Source: Armigeres subalbatus (Eukaryota; Arthropoda; Insecta; Diptera; Culicidae). Taken from it: a stretch of DNA of 64,000 bases. Within the stretch, counting starts at the first letter, position 1. Each line of letters begins with the position of its first letter. The position numbers were made by a program, and so were the translations under genes. Of the stretch, positions 1-11,440 are shown one piece after another. The DNA lies in contig NC_085140.1 of the NCBI RefSeq assembly GCF_024139115.2, forward strand, positions 338,396,966-338,460,965, given 5' to 3'. The notes beneath the pieces were generated by a model that was given only the letters and a program-made list of their open reading frames with translations, ran no database searches and had not been told where the DNA came from.

Positions 1-26
1 CTCCACAGGCAAGTACCTCCTCTATT

Positions 27-1360
27 TTGCAACGACGAACATCCACTGTCTTCGATTCTTATTCGGTAGAGAACCAAGGAACCAGCCATTCACCGGAAAT
101 CAGAAAACTCAATACATTACAAGACAGCAGACCGACTTCAAGTAGACTGCGCGGCTCTCAATCTACAATACCCAACTGTCATGAAACGTTTGTTTTGCAA
201 TGGAATATACGCAGCATGTGGCGTAACTATCCTGAATTCAAAAAAATCGTTGACGACAACCAACCGATAACAATCTGTCTCCAGGAAATGATGACAGATA
301 GAATCGACAATTGCCTCACAAACAAATACCACTGGAATATAAGCAGCCGTCCGGAGAGTCTCGGAAAGGGAATTGTTGGTCTCGGAATCCGCAAGGACAT
401 TCCTTTTCAAGTAATTGGTAATCCATCCAATTACTCGTTTGCATTGAAAGAATAGGATTCCATTGGAACACAACCATTGTTTCACTCAATGCTCCTCACA
501 CACTCAATAGTCAAGAACTGACTGATGAATTAAACGTTCTACTTTATACTCTTGAACCTCCCTTCCTTTTCTGTGCAGATTTTAATGCTGCCCATGAAGC
601 ATGGGGAAGCACAAAATCTAATCTACGAGGACGTCTTTTGCTTGAATGAGCCGTAGATAATAACCTTGTGGTTTTAAATAATGGCGCTCCCACCCACTAC
701 CATGCGACATCTGGATCATTCACCGCTATAGATGTATCGTTCAGCTCCAACCACCGTGCATCTACGCTATCTTGGTACTGCGACGAAGATCTACATGGAA
801 GTGACCACTTTCCAATTTATATTAGAACACGCCATCTGCTTCCAGTTGTCAACTCAACCAGAAGATGGCTGTATAAGGACGCGGATTGGTCTAAATTTGA
901 AACCAGTGTCTCGGCTAAAGTACCAGCTAGATCAAATGCCACTATTAAAAATATAACACAGGGCATACTGGAAGCCGCCCAAGAATCTATACCTAGGACA
1001 AAGGGTATTCCAGAGAATAAACGACAGTTTTGGTGGAACGATAGAGTAAACGAAGTGGTGAAAAAACGAAGGAAAGCATTGAGAAAACTAAGGAATTTAA
1101 AAAATCTTAAAGATGATGATCCAGAGAAAATTGAGGCAAAACAAAAGTTCAACAAAGCAAAAATCGAATCGAGAGCCACCATAGATGCTGCCAAAAGAAA
1201 GTCCTGGGCAGATTTCCAAGAAATCTTTTCTAAGGGATCTAGCACCTCCCAGCTATGGCAAAGTTATAGTAAACTTAACGGAAAACACAGGTCAAAAGCC
1301 CCAGGAGTCACAATCGGAGGAACATACACTAATAATATTACGGAAGTAGCTGCAAAATGA
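27..1360 (+). pseudogene. LINE ORF2 endonuclease domain, frameshifted
   Basis: The EEP endonuclease of the I-like element nicks target DNA for target-primed reverse transcription. The start of the fold is seen as FVLQWNIRSMWRNYPEF and ICLQEMM (about 190-295). The metal-binding and catalytic segment CADFNAAHEAWGS lies in another frame near 570-605. The C-terminal GSDHFPIYI histidine motif is near 800-825. A frameshift after 455 and an in-frame TGA near 648 break the reading frame. From 830 to 1360 a basic, coiled-coil-like linker (WWNDRVNEVVKKRRKALRKL) normally precedes the RT. The apparent start at 27 is only the first methionine in the open stretch, not a known initiation site. Confidence 0.75.
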
Positions 1361-1718
1361 AACGCCACAAAAAATGGCACTTGGAGGGAGCTAATCTCTT
1401 ACTGGGCAATACACCACTTCAAAAAGTGAAGACCACAAGAATCCTAGGAATCCACTTCGACCAAAAATGCTCTTTTAACCAACACGTTAAAAAAAATTAA
1501 GGAAGACTGTCTATCTCGTCTGAACCTACTAAAAGCAATCTCCAATAGAGCAGATCGTAAAACCGATACATAGGTGAAGCAACAATTGTTTCCAAGCTTC
1601 TCTATGGTTATGGTTATGAGAAAAGATAACTTCATAAATCTTACGCCCATCTATAACCAAATCATTCGAATAGCCTCCGGAGTGTTCCGAACGACACCCA
1701 TACTCTCTTTCCAGCATC

Positions 1719-2634
1719 GTGAAACAACTTCGCTTATCAAAAAGGCGTGCTCCATTCTGGAAAAATGCCCAAAGGAAGACAACCTTATTTGGAAAAAAAG
1801 CTAACACAGCATTTGAAGAAATAACGGGGAAAATACTACCTCCTCTGCAAAAAGTTCAAACAAACCCAACAATTGATTGGAGAATAAAATTTGAGCTCGG
1901 AGCGGGCCAAGCTCCACAACGCGCATATGCGGTTTTCAGAGAACTAGTAGAACGGACCTACATTCACTATTCGCAGTGGTATACAGATGGCTCGTTAGCA
2001 CAAGGAAATGTCGGACTTGGGGTGATAGGACCCTCAACAAGAATTGTAGCCAGATTGCCTGACCAATGCTCCTGACCAATCGCCACGAGGAATGCTAACG
2101 ATGCGTCGGTCATATTCAGTGACTCGGCCAGTTGTTTAGAAGCATCCCCGGGCACTCAACTATTCCAGGAAATGACAGTGCAGATGAGGCCGCAAAACAG
2201 GATCGCCTCAACAATCGACTATGGGATGCTGTACCCAGGCAAGATATGCTGAAATGGTGCCTAGGAGAAATCTGGAACACCCACCAAAATACATGGCATG
2301 CAGCGCCAAGAAGCAGTTTGAGAATCATTAAACCAACAGTGCTTAAGTGGAAGGATAGATGCAACAGGAAGGAACAATCATTTTAACGAGACTACGCCTT
2401 GGTCATTGTTGGTTAACTAAACACCATATCTTCGAAAACGAGAACCGGACCAATGTGACATGTGCAACAGAAACATAATCGTCCATCATATCCTAGCAGC
2501 TTGTCCAAAGTTTAATCTGCAGAGGAACAGAATAGGACTCCCTAACGAAATTAATAATATACTAGATAACAATAAGAAAACTGAAGAAATTGTCATAAAA
2601 TATGTCAAAGAAATTAGAATGTATAATCAATTAT
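1719..2634 (+). pseudogene. LINE RNase H domain and C-terminal zinc tail, broken
   Basis: RNase H removes the RNA strand of the RNA-DNA hybrid during LINE integration. The first catalytic aspartate motif is WYTDGSLAQGNVGLGVIG at about 1977-2030. The second half, PGHSTIPGNDSADEAAK (GH and GNDSAD, with the conserved aspartate), lies at about 2145-2195 in a different frame, so at least one frameshift and a small loss separate them. Downstream text with CDMCNRN and a following HH-C (about 2450-2510) looks like the gag-knuckle-like tail of I-clade elements. Not functional. Confidence 0.75.
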
Positions 2635-2640
2635 AGAGTA

Positions 2641-3840
2641 AAATTCAAAGATATTAAGATATGAATACCCAGGTTAGGTAAAATCTCAATAAACTCAAAA
2701 AAATTGTATCACCCGTTGTCAACTGACTGCTATCAGATATTGAATGTCGGCTCCAAGAAACTCTAAACACAATTTTATATTTAAATTCTCTACAAATATA
2801 ACATTTTACTTCTCGGAAAACATTTCTTGTGTCTTTAGAGCTTCCATTATTTGTTTGGTTAATTATTGACAGGCTGACGGTAAATAGAAAGGGAAATCTA
2901 TACAAAAACAGAAATTTTGAGATTCTACTAGCTTCTACAATACTCAAACAAATAGTGTTCAAGCGGTCAACATAGACTAGTTCTTCTAAGTATTGGTCCT
3001 AGTAGAGGCAAAACATCTGTTCGGGTCCAGTCTTGACAATTTAAGCTACCATCTCTACCGTCTCTAGAGCTACCGTCTCTAGAGCTCTTTTCAATGCATC
3101 ATTATTCATATAAGTCCAAAGCAGATGCTCCAGGTTCTTAGAATTATTTTGGAGTTCAGAGTTCAGAGAGGAGTTCATCAAACCTATAGTGACCCATCAT
3201 GTCCATGCAAGTCCATAGAGCTCTTGCGAATACTGAACTTATTAAAATAGCTCAAAACGTATGTTCTAGTTTTTCAATATTATTTTGGAGATGCGATCTA
3301 GTGCAATATTTATCTTAAGTGTTGAACTCAGGATTACAAAATCGTCAAATATGACTAGTTTTCAATATCACTGCCTAAAATTACGCTTCTGAACCTCTTA
3401 GTTTACTTAAGCAATGAAAAAAGGAGGATGTGGAGGAGAGGGTTTTCATGTACATAAAGTATAATTCTAGGAATTCTTTTTTAAATAGGCGTAACTGTTA
3501 CTCTCTACATGCAGCATATTTCGATCAACTGACGGTACTACTATATAGATAGCAATCTATTATTTCTGTTGGATGCATTATTTGACCAAAATAGTTTAAA
3601 TTGAGAGCACAATCGCCATTCCAAAGATCAAGGTCAGAATCAATGAAGCGCATTTTAAAAAAGTTCCTAGAATTATTCCTCTCGAATTTAACAAAACTTC
3701 CCAACAAAACCCTCAAAAAACCTCCGAGATACATAGATTTTAAAATTAAAAGTCCTAGATGATTCACTGTTGTGCAGCTTTTTTCAGTTGTGCGTTTTGC
3801 CCGATTCTCCATGGATAAAGAAAAAAATTACAATATACTC
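2641..3840. other. AT-rich DNA without recognisable gene
   Basis: No coding frame with a recognisable domain and no clear transposon ends were seen. A small direct repeat of about 15 bp, TACCGTCTCTAGAGC, occurs two to three times at about 3047-3091. Otherwise the stretch looks like ordinary AT-rich spacer or old, unrecognisable repeat. Confidence 0.4.
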
Positions 3841-4028
3841 CAAGGAGTGAAGGAGTCGGATAAAATGGACAACTGTCTGATATTCTCTGCATGAAATTCC
3901 GTTACACTACTGCAGTTTATTTGAATTATTTTTTTATGTTCGCAAAGTTTGAACAAAGGAAGATATTTTAAAGAAAGCAGGGGGAATTGGACCAAACGGA
4001 TAACTTATGAAGGCTGCACAAAAAAGGC

Positions 4029-4102
4029 TTCGCACGCATTAAGTAAAAATTAAATGACAATTAAAAAACATTGTCATTTAATTTTTACTTGTTGCGTGCG
4101 AA
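4029..4102. repeat. Short perfect-looking hairpin inside the tandem array
   Basis: Arms TTCGCACGC...AATTAAATGACAAT and ATTGTCATTTAATT...GCGTGCGAA pair around an 8-base loop, with a small bulge (AAG against TTG). Only one of the array units carries it, so it is probably a tiny palindromic insertion rather than part of the unit. Confidence 0.6.
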
Positions 4103-4783
4103 ATATAATTATATACTTTTAATTATTTTCTCTTTCGAATATCAGATGATGTATCTGATATTTGCCATTATGTAGGGAGAGTCGGGTAAAACGGATAATT
4201 TACATGTTATACATAACATGATATTTCCTGCATTAGATTCCGCCAACTTAATCACAGTAGTACAGTTGTATTGAATTCGTTCTTATTTTCGTCCAATTTA
4301 AACAAAGGAAGATATTTCAACTTAGGAGCATCAGGCAAAACGGGCAACTGACGGAGGTTGCACATTACTGGATCTTCTTTATTGGATTCAGTAGACATTA
4401 TTACAAAATACAGCGCAAGTAAATTAAATATTCTTCTTTTTCTAAATCGGATCTAGTTATTTCTTCATTATGTGGGTAGAATCGGTCTAAATGGACAACT
4501 GACGAAGGCTGCACAAAAACTATATCCCTCAGAAGATTGAGTAGACATTATTTGATTATAATAGTAGATTTGAATTCACTCTGTTTTCTCTCTACTCCTA
4601 ATATCAGATGATGAATCTATATTTTGACATTAGAATCGGGCAAAACAGACAACACTGATCGTCCTTAAATGAAGAAGTGTTCTCCATTTGGTACTACAGA
4701 CATTACATTATTAGTACTATGCAAATCGATTCGATATGGTTATTAATTTATGGTTTTCTAATATTTCTCGTGAAAATAGAGTA

Positions 4784-5025
4784 CACAGATAGAAAAATCC
4801 ACTGAAATTTATGCTAAAAATCATGCACATAAATGGAACGTCATTATTAGCGTAATTGCAGAACGGATATAGCCTAAATGTATACAATATGCGACGTGAA
4901 TCGACTATATTGCATGCAAGTTGTAAGCAATCTTTGTAGGAAGAGGCCCATTTCAGCGAACAATAGTGTAATTTTCCGCATGGCAAGTTTTACGCGCTGT
5001 TTACTTTTCATTATTTTTTTCTGTG
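4784..5025. mobile_element. TA-flanked MITE, 242 bp
   Basis: The ends read CACAGATAGAAAAA and (reverse complement of the right end) CACAGAAAAAAATAA, flanked on both sides by TA (4782-4783 and 5026-5027). This fits a non-autonomous Tc1/mariner-type element. The TIR match is short and imperfect. The flanks rejoin text of the surrounding tandem repeat, which supports an insertion. Confidence 0.5.
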
Positions 5026-5233
5026 TAGAAAAGGGTGAAATGGACCACTTGCCGAAGTTTGATCAAAACTCTATTCGATTCTACGCATTTTTTTACGTTC
5101 AGAAACGCTATTTCGCAGAGCTTTTATGTAGCGGCTTTTAATTAAGTGTCATTTTGGGTCCCTTTTTTCCACTGTGTGCTGTGATAGATGTTACATTTGA
5201 ATGCAGTGTGCACACTCAGTTTTTAATTCTGCA

Positions 5234-5400
5234 GCTCGGCAAAAATCCGCACAGCCGTCCGCCCAGCAAAATAAAAACTGATATCCCGACGTTTGTTAGC
5301 TGATTTTCGGCAAATTATTTGCTGATTTTCAGCAACTTTGACAGAAATCTCGGCAAAAAACTTGTTTGCTGGGGCACGGCTGTGCGAAACTCGGTAAAAG
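5234..5400. repeat. Foldback repeat with internal short repeats
   Basis: The left part CTCGGCAAAAATCCGCACAG and the inverted right part (CTTTTACCGAGTTTCGCACAG when reversed) frame a core with repeated TGCTGATTTTCGGCAAA-like words. The arrangement is that of a small inverted-repeat element. A further CCCGGTAAAA word follows to about 5431. No target duplication was identified. Confidence 0.45.
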
Positions 5401-5439
5401 TTCAACATTTTGCTGAGATCCCGGTAAAAAAATTAAGTG

Positions 5440-5750
5440 TGTGGGTCGTGGGGTCCTCGGCTCTGAATTCACGTTCTCCGGATGTAGGCCATCGGGCTCC
5501 AACCTTCTGCAGTTCACAATCCAGAAGGCTCACTTCCAGGTTCATTTAGGGTCCTGACATTCCAGGTAACGAGTTTTCCACCTACCATTTTGTACCTCAG
5601 AATTAGGGGACACGAAAGTCCTGGCAAGAGTGTCGGGGGGGTTGATGTTTCTGCAGGACGCATGTGGTAATCCACTGATTGTGGACCAACTGGGTCTAAA
5701 GATGCCAACTAGGGGTACCGGCTCGACCGGGATATAACACTTTGGTTCTC
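5440..5750 (-). pseudogene. 5' fragment of a LINE endonuclease ORF
   Basis: On the minus strand a short open stretch (5708-5514) ends in GGKLVTWNVRTLNEPG, the characteristic first beta-strand of an EEP endonuclease as found in RTE/CR1-like LINEs. The frame stops soon afterwards. Preceding text (LLPGLSCPLILRYKMVGG) is probably the element's leader region. Only the beginning of the element remains. Confidence 0.55.
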
Positions 5751-5799
5751 CGGGCCTATTAAAAGCTTGTTTTCGGAGCGAACATATAGCCTTTAGGTA

Positions 5800-7200
5800 G
5801 AAGCAAAAATACTCATGCGTGTGCTGAGAGCGTCAAGATGATTCGAGGTTATTCGGCGATGTAATTGGTATTTTGGTTCTGGAGGATCGGTCTGATATTG
5901 TGGAGCTATAGCAAATGGACTTTCATTGGTTTTAGCTCTTAAACGACGAGAATAAGACCATGAACGGAAATAACTACCGAATAATCCTCTTAAAAAGACT
6001 CATCCAACAAAATGCAATAATTTAGGTTAACCTTACATTGCATGCAACTGAATTACAAGAAGCTATCAAGCTCAAAAAGTCACACTTCCATCGTGTAGAG
6101 ATTTTAAGCTTTCCTATTGAAAGCTTCTCGGGTTGCGATTACCAACACAAGCCACCGTCCAATTAGGTTTGTATTGGTCGCTCTCATTATGCTCGCACTC
6201 GCAAAATGGGCGGAGGATGTTTTCCCAGCACGAAAGCTTCGTTTGTTGTGTTTTTCAACATGTGTTTTTGTTTTTGGTTTTCCCTTTTGCTTCGCTCAAG
6301 TTTGTGGTGCTCTCGGCGTACGCCGCAACGCTCGTGCATTATCCTGAGGAGAGCTTTCATGCTGGCTCTCTGTCAAAGAACACACGACTTTCCCTCTCGC
6401 GTTCACCACCCACCGGGAGTCCTTGCGGAAAATGCCATGCCAAACGAATACGAGCCCATCATCATCACCTGCTAATCACAAAGCGGTCGTGGCGCAATGG
6501 GTGGTTGGCGGTTGGGGGCATTGCAAGCAAATGAGTGAGAGAATGGATTGCGAGAGCGGACAAGCAGTGCGAGCGGGCTGTCGGTTGAGGAATGACCGAT
6601 GGGGGAGGATAAGTGGGATCGGGGTTTGTTTTTTCTTGCCGGCTTTCCTTTGAAACTTCGTTCCGTTTTTCTAGCGATGTGTTTTGCAAGGCCAGTTCGC
6701 TTAACTGTGTATGTGTGTTGCCAATTGGAAGGGATGTTCTTATTGTACAGTTCAATGTCCAAGTCCAGATAGGAAAATAATAATTTTGGAAAAGTTAGCT
6801 CTAATTTAAGAATCATGAACCATAGGTTGATATTTTGTTGAATGTTCTTGTCACTTTCTTAAATTTTTGTAACATATATTAAATAAAAATTGTAAAAATT
6901 GTTGATTCTAGACAACTAAGCCAAATTTACAATAATCGTAGTTGTTTATCAACTAAAAATGAATTCAGTTATGTATTGAACAGCAATTATGTTCTTATTT
7001 TCTCCTCTTTGAGAAACGATCGTTTCGTCCTGTTATTATTGTGTACTTCAACTTATAGGTTTTATATTTTAAAAGATAAGTAAGTGATATCGTAACTTTT
7101 ATTTTCAATTTACTTATGTTAATTTAAACCCAGTTCAATTCAAATATTTTTTAAAATATTCTCTTAAGTTTTAGTTAATTGTAATTATCAGTTACCTAAT
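5800..7200. other. Presumed single-copy upstream DNA, possible promoter region
   Basis: No transposon termini or protein domains were seen. From about 6120 to 6660 the composition is richer in GC and in GAGAG and CACCC words than the AT-rich DNA on both sides, including a GCGAGAGCGGACAAG-like stretch near 6550. It lies 0.6-1.7 kb upstream of the epimerase exon 1 and is the best candidate for proximal regulatory DNA, but no specific factor site can be claimed. From 6780 to 7200 the sequence is AT-rich with no feature. Confidence 0.3.
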
Positions 7201-7878
7201 TCTTTTAATTGGTTTTAAATTTGAGTCTAAATTTGAACATCCCTTATTCGCAGCACACTGTGTTTTTCTGCGTTTCCATCAGCTACAACACTTTTGATTG
7301 TTTTTGCTTTGCGCTCCAGTCTCTCAACGTCGTCGTCGTCGTTAGGTCACTGTCAGTGTGGTGCAATTCCGATTCTCTCCGAAGCTCCTCTGTACCCTAC
7401 TCATATACCGTGGAGCACTTCACGCTGTGTCATGATGGTTCCTCGTGTGTAGTCAGTCACACCGTTCTTCTCCATCATCATCCGTTCCATCATTCTGTCT
7501 GGTGTTGTGCACGAGTGCAGACACTACTTTGTCACTCTCCTCCACCTTTGCGTTTTTGTGTGTAGAGCCCTAGTCGCAGTCCCCAAGGTGCGTTGTGCCT
7601 ATACTTCCAATCCGGTGGTTTTGCAACGATCCCCGCGTCTCTAAGTGCGACCCAAGTTGCCAAAACGCGCTTGCGGTCAATCGGTGGTGCATTACAGTGA
7701 TATCACTTAGCCTCCCCCGTCGCTGGATAGTTTGGATAGATTGCAGCCCAGCCCCGACCATCAACCACCGAGAGGATTGGGTGTCGTGTGAAGTGCGAGT
7801 TGTGTCGCGCGCTGTCTTGCGTGATTCCTAGAAGATCCTTTCCCGCGGCGCGATCGTTCTCCAGAAAACCGGGCGTAT
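7200..7878 (+). promoter_or_regulatory. Candidate core promoter and 5' UTR of epimerase gene
   Basis: Base composition changes at about 7240 from AT-rich to balanced, CT- and CG-rich sequence that continues into the coding exon, as expected for a transcribed leader. Two arthropod initiator-like sites occur: TCAGTG at 7353-7358 and TCAGTC at 7453-7458. I see no TATA box or downstream promoter element at the right spacing. Several upstream ATGs (for example near 7432) would precede the coding ATG. An in-frame TGA at 7822-7824 closes the coding frame upstream. The transcription start is inferred, not shown. Confidence 0.4.
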
Positions 7879-8005
7879 ATGTGCGATCAGGCCAAACCTC
7901 GGAAGAAAAAGGAAAAATTCCAGTACAATAAATCGATTATGGCAGCTACCAGCGTTGTGGTGCTAGATCGTGGCAACAATACAACCTGCACCATCAATTT
8001 GCACG
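7879..8005 (+). CDS. Glucose-6-phosphate 1-epimerase family protein, coding exon 1
   Basis: This exon encodes the N-terminus of a cytosolic aldose-epimerase-fold enzyme that interconverts alpha and beta anomers of glucose 6-phosphate. It reads SVVVLDRGNNTTCTINLHG and ends in phase 1 at a consensus donor (CACG|GTAAGT, intron from 8006). Joined to 48600 it gives INLHGATVVSWRVNNQEQLF, the first strand and GATVxSW signature of the hexose-6-phosphate mutarotase group. The listed start is the first ATG after the in-frame stop at 7822, but its context is weak (T at -3). The in-frame ATG at 7939 has A at -3 and G at +4 and gives MAATSVVVLD, so it is the likelier initiator. The extra 20 residues are basic (KPRKKKEK). 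The catalytic residues are encoded by exons beyond the window. Confidence 0.85.
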
Positions 8006-8589
8006 GTAAGTGGTCGTCGAACTGCCTGGGAGGGTTAGTCGTTGGAAAATTAGGCGTTGGTATCCAAGCAGGCTTAATATGGCTCAGTCGGGCGAGTGCT
8101 CTCCTCTTGAACCCTTTTTAATGTTCAACGGGATGAGGCATGGCCACACCGATTTGACCCAGACATTAGAGAGAGTTAGTTTGTGCTGTGGAGTGCAGAT
8201 GCGAACCGCAGGCGGGAAGGTTCCAATTGCGGGCCTGGGGAAAAATAGACGGTGCAGTAATTTAGTTTTGATTTATAAATAATTTTATGATAAATTGTAT
8301 TGACCAATGTGCCTATCAGATAAAATGGGATTATCGCTCTCCCATACTGTATGAAAATAGAACAATCAGACTGGTCAGAAAGGTATCCTTTAATTTAGTT
8401 CTCCAGCTTCGTTCTATTTTACTTTATCTATATCTTCGATGAAATAATTACATAAAGAACGATTAGAAGATAAAATACGAAATCAAAGCCGTAGGTTCAA
8501 CAAACATCGTCCAACTGAGGCAGAGATTATCTTGTAGGATTACCAGAATGGATTACATTGCGCGACTTGTTTGAAACAGCCACTGTGCT

Positions 8590-8725
8590 ATTGCAGTGAT
8601 GTTACATTAGTCGCGGATTTCGCGATTTTCGCGTTTTCCGCGAATTTGGCGGATTTATCGCGGATTTGCTCTTCCAGTCACGAAAATCGCGATTCCTTTA
8701 AATTTTGTCGCGAAAATCGCGGAAA
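8590..8725. repeat. CGCGGATTTCGCGA-rich short repeat
   Basis: Words of the type TCGCGGATTTCGCGATTTTCGC recur and are followed by inverted versions (GTCGCGAAAATCGCGG). Related text occurs near 10783-10850 and 12330-12400. This is a dispersed repeat core of unknown family. The rest of 8012-10296 shows no gene. Confidence 0.5.
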
Positions 8726-9777
8726 GGAAACAAACAAATGCACGGAAATTGAACTGGAGTGCGGTGCTGCAAATAGTTCATTGTGACATTTGCAACAGCC
8801 GGGCAAAGCTGGGATTTATTTCGCTAGTATAGGATATCAATAACGACACTTTGTCTATTTTGATTTCCAAGGGTGTTATTGTCCGGATCAAACGCATTTC
8901 AATTCACACCTGGGAACGCCGGAACTGAGCTGAAAATGCTGGTTATCGCACGTAATCATGCTGGTTATTATCAACTCTGTCCACTCGGTTGAGCGATAGA
9001 GAGGCTCTTTATCTTTCTTTATTTTTCTTTATCTTTTCTGCTGCATCCAGTTCTGCTCCATAGTGACTCCCAATACTCCAGGCTGCTTATTCCAACTGTT
9101 TGTTGTCTAGTCCTTTGTACTCACTTACCATCATTGCTTGGTTAGATATTTTTTTCGATTAAACACGTTTCTGCCATTTCGCGATCCAAAATTCCTCGTT
9201 TCTTTGTTTGCTTGTGCCTAGAGTTGTAAAAGGTCATCTGCATGTAATTTGTCTAAAACTTTTTCAGAAGCCTAAAGTAACTTCATAATTTTTTATGAAC
9301 CCATAACACTTGAGTGGTCCTATAATTTTAGCCAAAGCTACATTGCTCTAAATATATCTGAGGCTTAAGAGTACATAGTTTTTTTTAAACAGTCACTTGT
9401 CATTTGACATAATGTTAACAACAATGTCCTGTTAGATGATATAGCGCTATAGATTCGTTACACCTCATAATTTAATATCGCGATTTCGGGAAATTAGACA
9501 AATGGATGCCAATGACATTTTACAAAAATGCTCGTGCCTGAGAACATTACAGAAATTAAGACCCCATGGGAAAACACGGCTGATTGCAAATCCGACGAAC
9601 CACTCGCGATGGATGGATGGACAATAGACGATGCAATCACTCCGACTGGTTACTTGTATGTTCATGGGGAGCAGAATCGCGCAACTTCTTTACTACTCTC
9701 TGCTCCAATATGAACTTTGCAGCTCCATTCATCACTTCGTTAACTTCGTCACTTTGATAAACATTCAGCGGACCTTA

Positions 9778-9844
9778 CAGTCATTTTTGTTATTATTCCA
9801 GCTTTGCTGTGTCGCAGCATGCGTGGAATAATAAAAATGACAGT
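9778..9844. repeat. Hairpin of about 67 bp
   Basis: The arms CAGTCATTTTTGTTATTATTCCA and TGGAATAATAAAAATGACAG (one unmatched base) flank a core that is itself partly palindromic (GCTGTGTCGCAGCATGC). It could be a minimal MITE or solo foldback. No target duplication was identified. Confidence 0.5.
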
Positions 9845-10307
9845 TCAGTTGGACGATCCTTTCATATTGAGTGGTGTGCCCTTGAAAACGCAATTGAATT
9901 TTGTTTTGGATTCCAAAATGCTTGTCCTTAAGTTATTGCTCTGCAATTTTATCATTTACCAATTTGTGATTTTCGTGCGACCTAACGCCATCTGAACGAC
10001 TTACTTAGAACCCCGTATCGAGGTTAGTTCGAGTGTGTAGAATCCAAGCTGACGGCTTTCCACTTTGGTTCGACCATTAATTTGGAGTCGCCAACTGTTT
10101 TTATCACACTAGAATCGAATTCATGCAATTGCAGGCCTCGAACCCTTTCAATTGACTGTGAAATAGCCATCAAGTGTTTTGGCTGAGTTTGAAAGTCACT
10201 TCAGTCAGTCGTATAGCCTATTCACGTGTTTAATCGTCATGTAATACTTTATTTTCAGTAAACTTTAAATCAAAGCACTATTTAGCAAGTGTTGAAGTTT
10301 GGAGTTT

Positions 10308-10599
10308 GGGCCCTCCTTAGCCGTGCGGTAAGACGCGCAGCTACAAAGCAAGACCATGCTGAGGGTGGCTGGGTTCGATTCCCGTGCCGGTCTAGGCGAT
10401 TTTCGGATTGGAAATTGTCTCGACTTCCTTGGGCATAAAAGTATCATCGTGCTAGCCTCATGATATACGAATGCAAAAATGGTAACCTGGCTTAGAAACC
10501 TCGCAGTTAATAACTGTGGAAGTGCTTAACGAACACTAATCTGCGAGGCGGCTCTGTCCCAGTATGGGGATGTAATGCCAATAAGAAGAAGAAGAAGAA
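10308..10599 (+). mobile_element. Feilai-type SINE, full length
   Basis: This is a tRNA-derived SINE with an internal RNA polymerase III promoter: box A-like TAGCCGTGCGG at 10318-10328 and box B GGTTCGATTCC at 10372-10382. The conserved body follows and the element ends in an AAGAAGAAG tail. It is flanked by an 11-bp target duplication AGTTTGGAGTT (10297-10307 and 10600-10610). I recognise it as Feilai of Aedes aegypti. It has the same orientation as the host gene. Confidence 0.9.
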
Positions 10600-11440
10600 A
10601 GTTTGGAGTTCAACTAGGCTTATAGTAATGCAAGGATCCATTTATTTAACAACCATGAAATTATTTCTACTTTACCATTCAAAACATTATACGGCATAAA
10701 TTATGATCAAAGTATCGATAAATTAAAATCAAAAGTATTGAAATTTTGCATTGAAATGTGTTTCTACGTGGCCATTTTTTTGTTTGTCGCGGTTTCGCTT
10801 TTGCAGTTGCGGATTTCATTTTGTTAGTCGCGAATTTCGCAGATTGGAATTTGATCAGTTTGTAAAAGCCCTGCATTGTATTCAGGTTGAGTTTAGTAAG
10901 CTCTAAGGATCATGGAAAGTTTTGAAAACCACATAAGATATATTGAAATACTTGTTCGATACGCGTTTCACCCTTGATGTATATATTTGACATTTTGGAC
11001 ACTTCTAAAATTTAATTTTGTTTCATGTTATAAGTTTTGTTAAAAATATTGACAATATTTCAGAATAGGAGAAATGCAGACTGTATTTGTAAAATATGAA
11101 ATTTAAACTAAAAATTCTCGATTTTGTAATAATCCTTATCAGAATGAATTTTTCTTAGAAGTAAATGTCACTTTATATTATACAACTAGCAACATTCTAA
11201 TAAAGTCATAAATATCTAATGCAGGGCTGGTAGCAGTTTACATTCATAATCGTTGTTTTGTATCCATCTAAGCAACGTTGTTCACTCACTGGCGTAGGAT
11301 GCTATGATTGAATCAGATCATTGCTCGTCCGTTTCACTCACGCTGTCAATGTCTGGTCATGAAGCACGCTTTTATCGTGTATTGAGAAAGATAATGAAAA
11401 CAATCACTTAAAATACAGTCGACTCTCTACGGGAGCGGGC

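Larger units (their letters stand above)
1..2640 (+). mobile_element. I-clade non-LTR retrotransposon, internally deleted
   Basis: Pieces of one LINE lie in order on the + strand: an apurinic-like endonuclease, a linker, the extreme C-terminal end of a reverse transcriptase, an RNase H domain and a Cys/His tail. The order endonuclease-RT-RNase H is typical of the I group of LINEs. Almost the whole RT is missing: around 1360-1400 the reading passes straight from the region after the endonuclease to the RT thumb-like text RILGIHFDQKCSFNQHV (about 1440-1490). The left end is cut by the window. The 3' end is near 2640, after the stop of a tail reading EIRMYNQL. Several frameshifts make it inactive. 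Clade assignment is by motif only. Confidence 0.8.
3840..5110 (+). repeat. Diverged tandem repeat units, about 150-330 bp
   Basis: A recurring opening phrase, of the type GGGCAAAACGGACAACTGACG followed within a few bases by AAGGCTGCACA, occurs near 3855, 3985, 4175, 4345, 4480, 4635 and (more diverged) 5033. Each is followed by related text containing a CTGCATTAGATTCC-like or AACAAAGGAAGATATTT-like segment. Units are strongly diverged, so this is an old tandem array. The last unit is interrupted by the MITE at 4784-5025. No coding potential was recognised. Confidence 0.55.

Noticed and set aside
817..1245. 142-codon minus-strand open frame opposite the LINE linker
   Set aside because: It is the antisense shadow of lysine- and glutamate-rich LINE coding sequence.
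10308..10390. Possible tRNA gene from box A and box B
   Set aside because: Spacing and body belong to a SINE. The acceptor stem cannot pair, and the same unit recurs with tails and target duplications.
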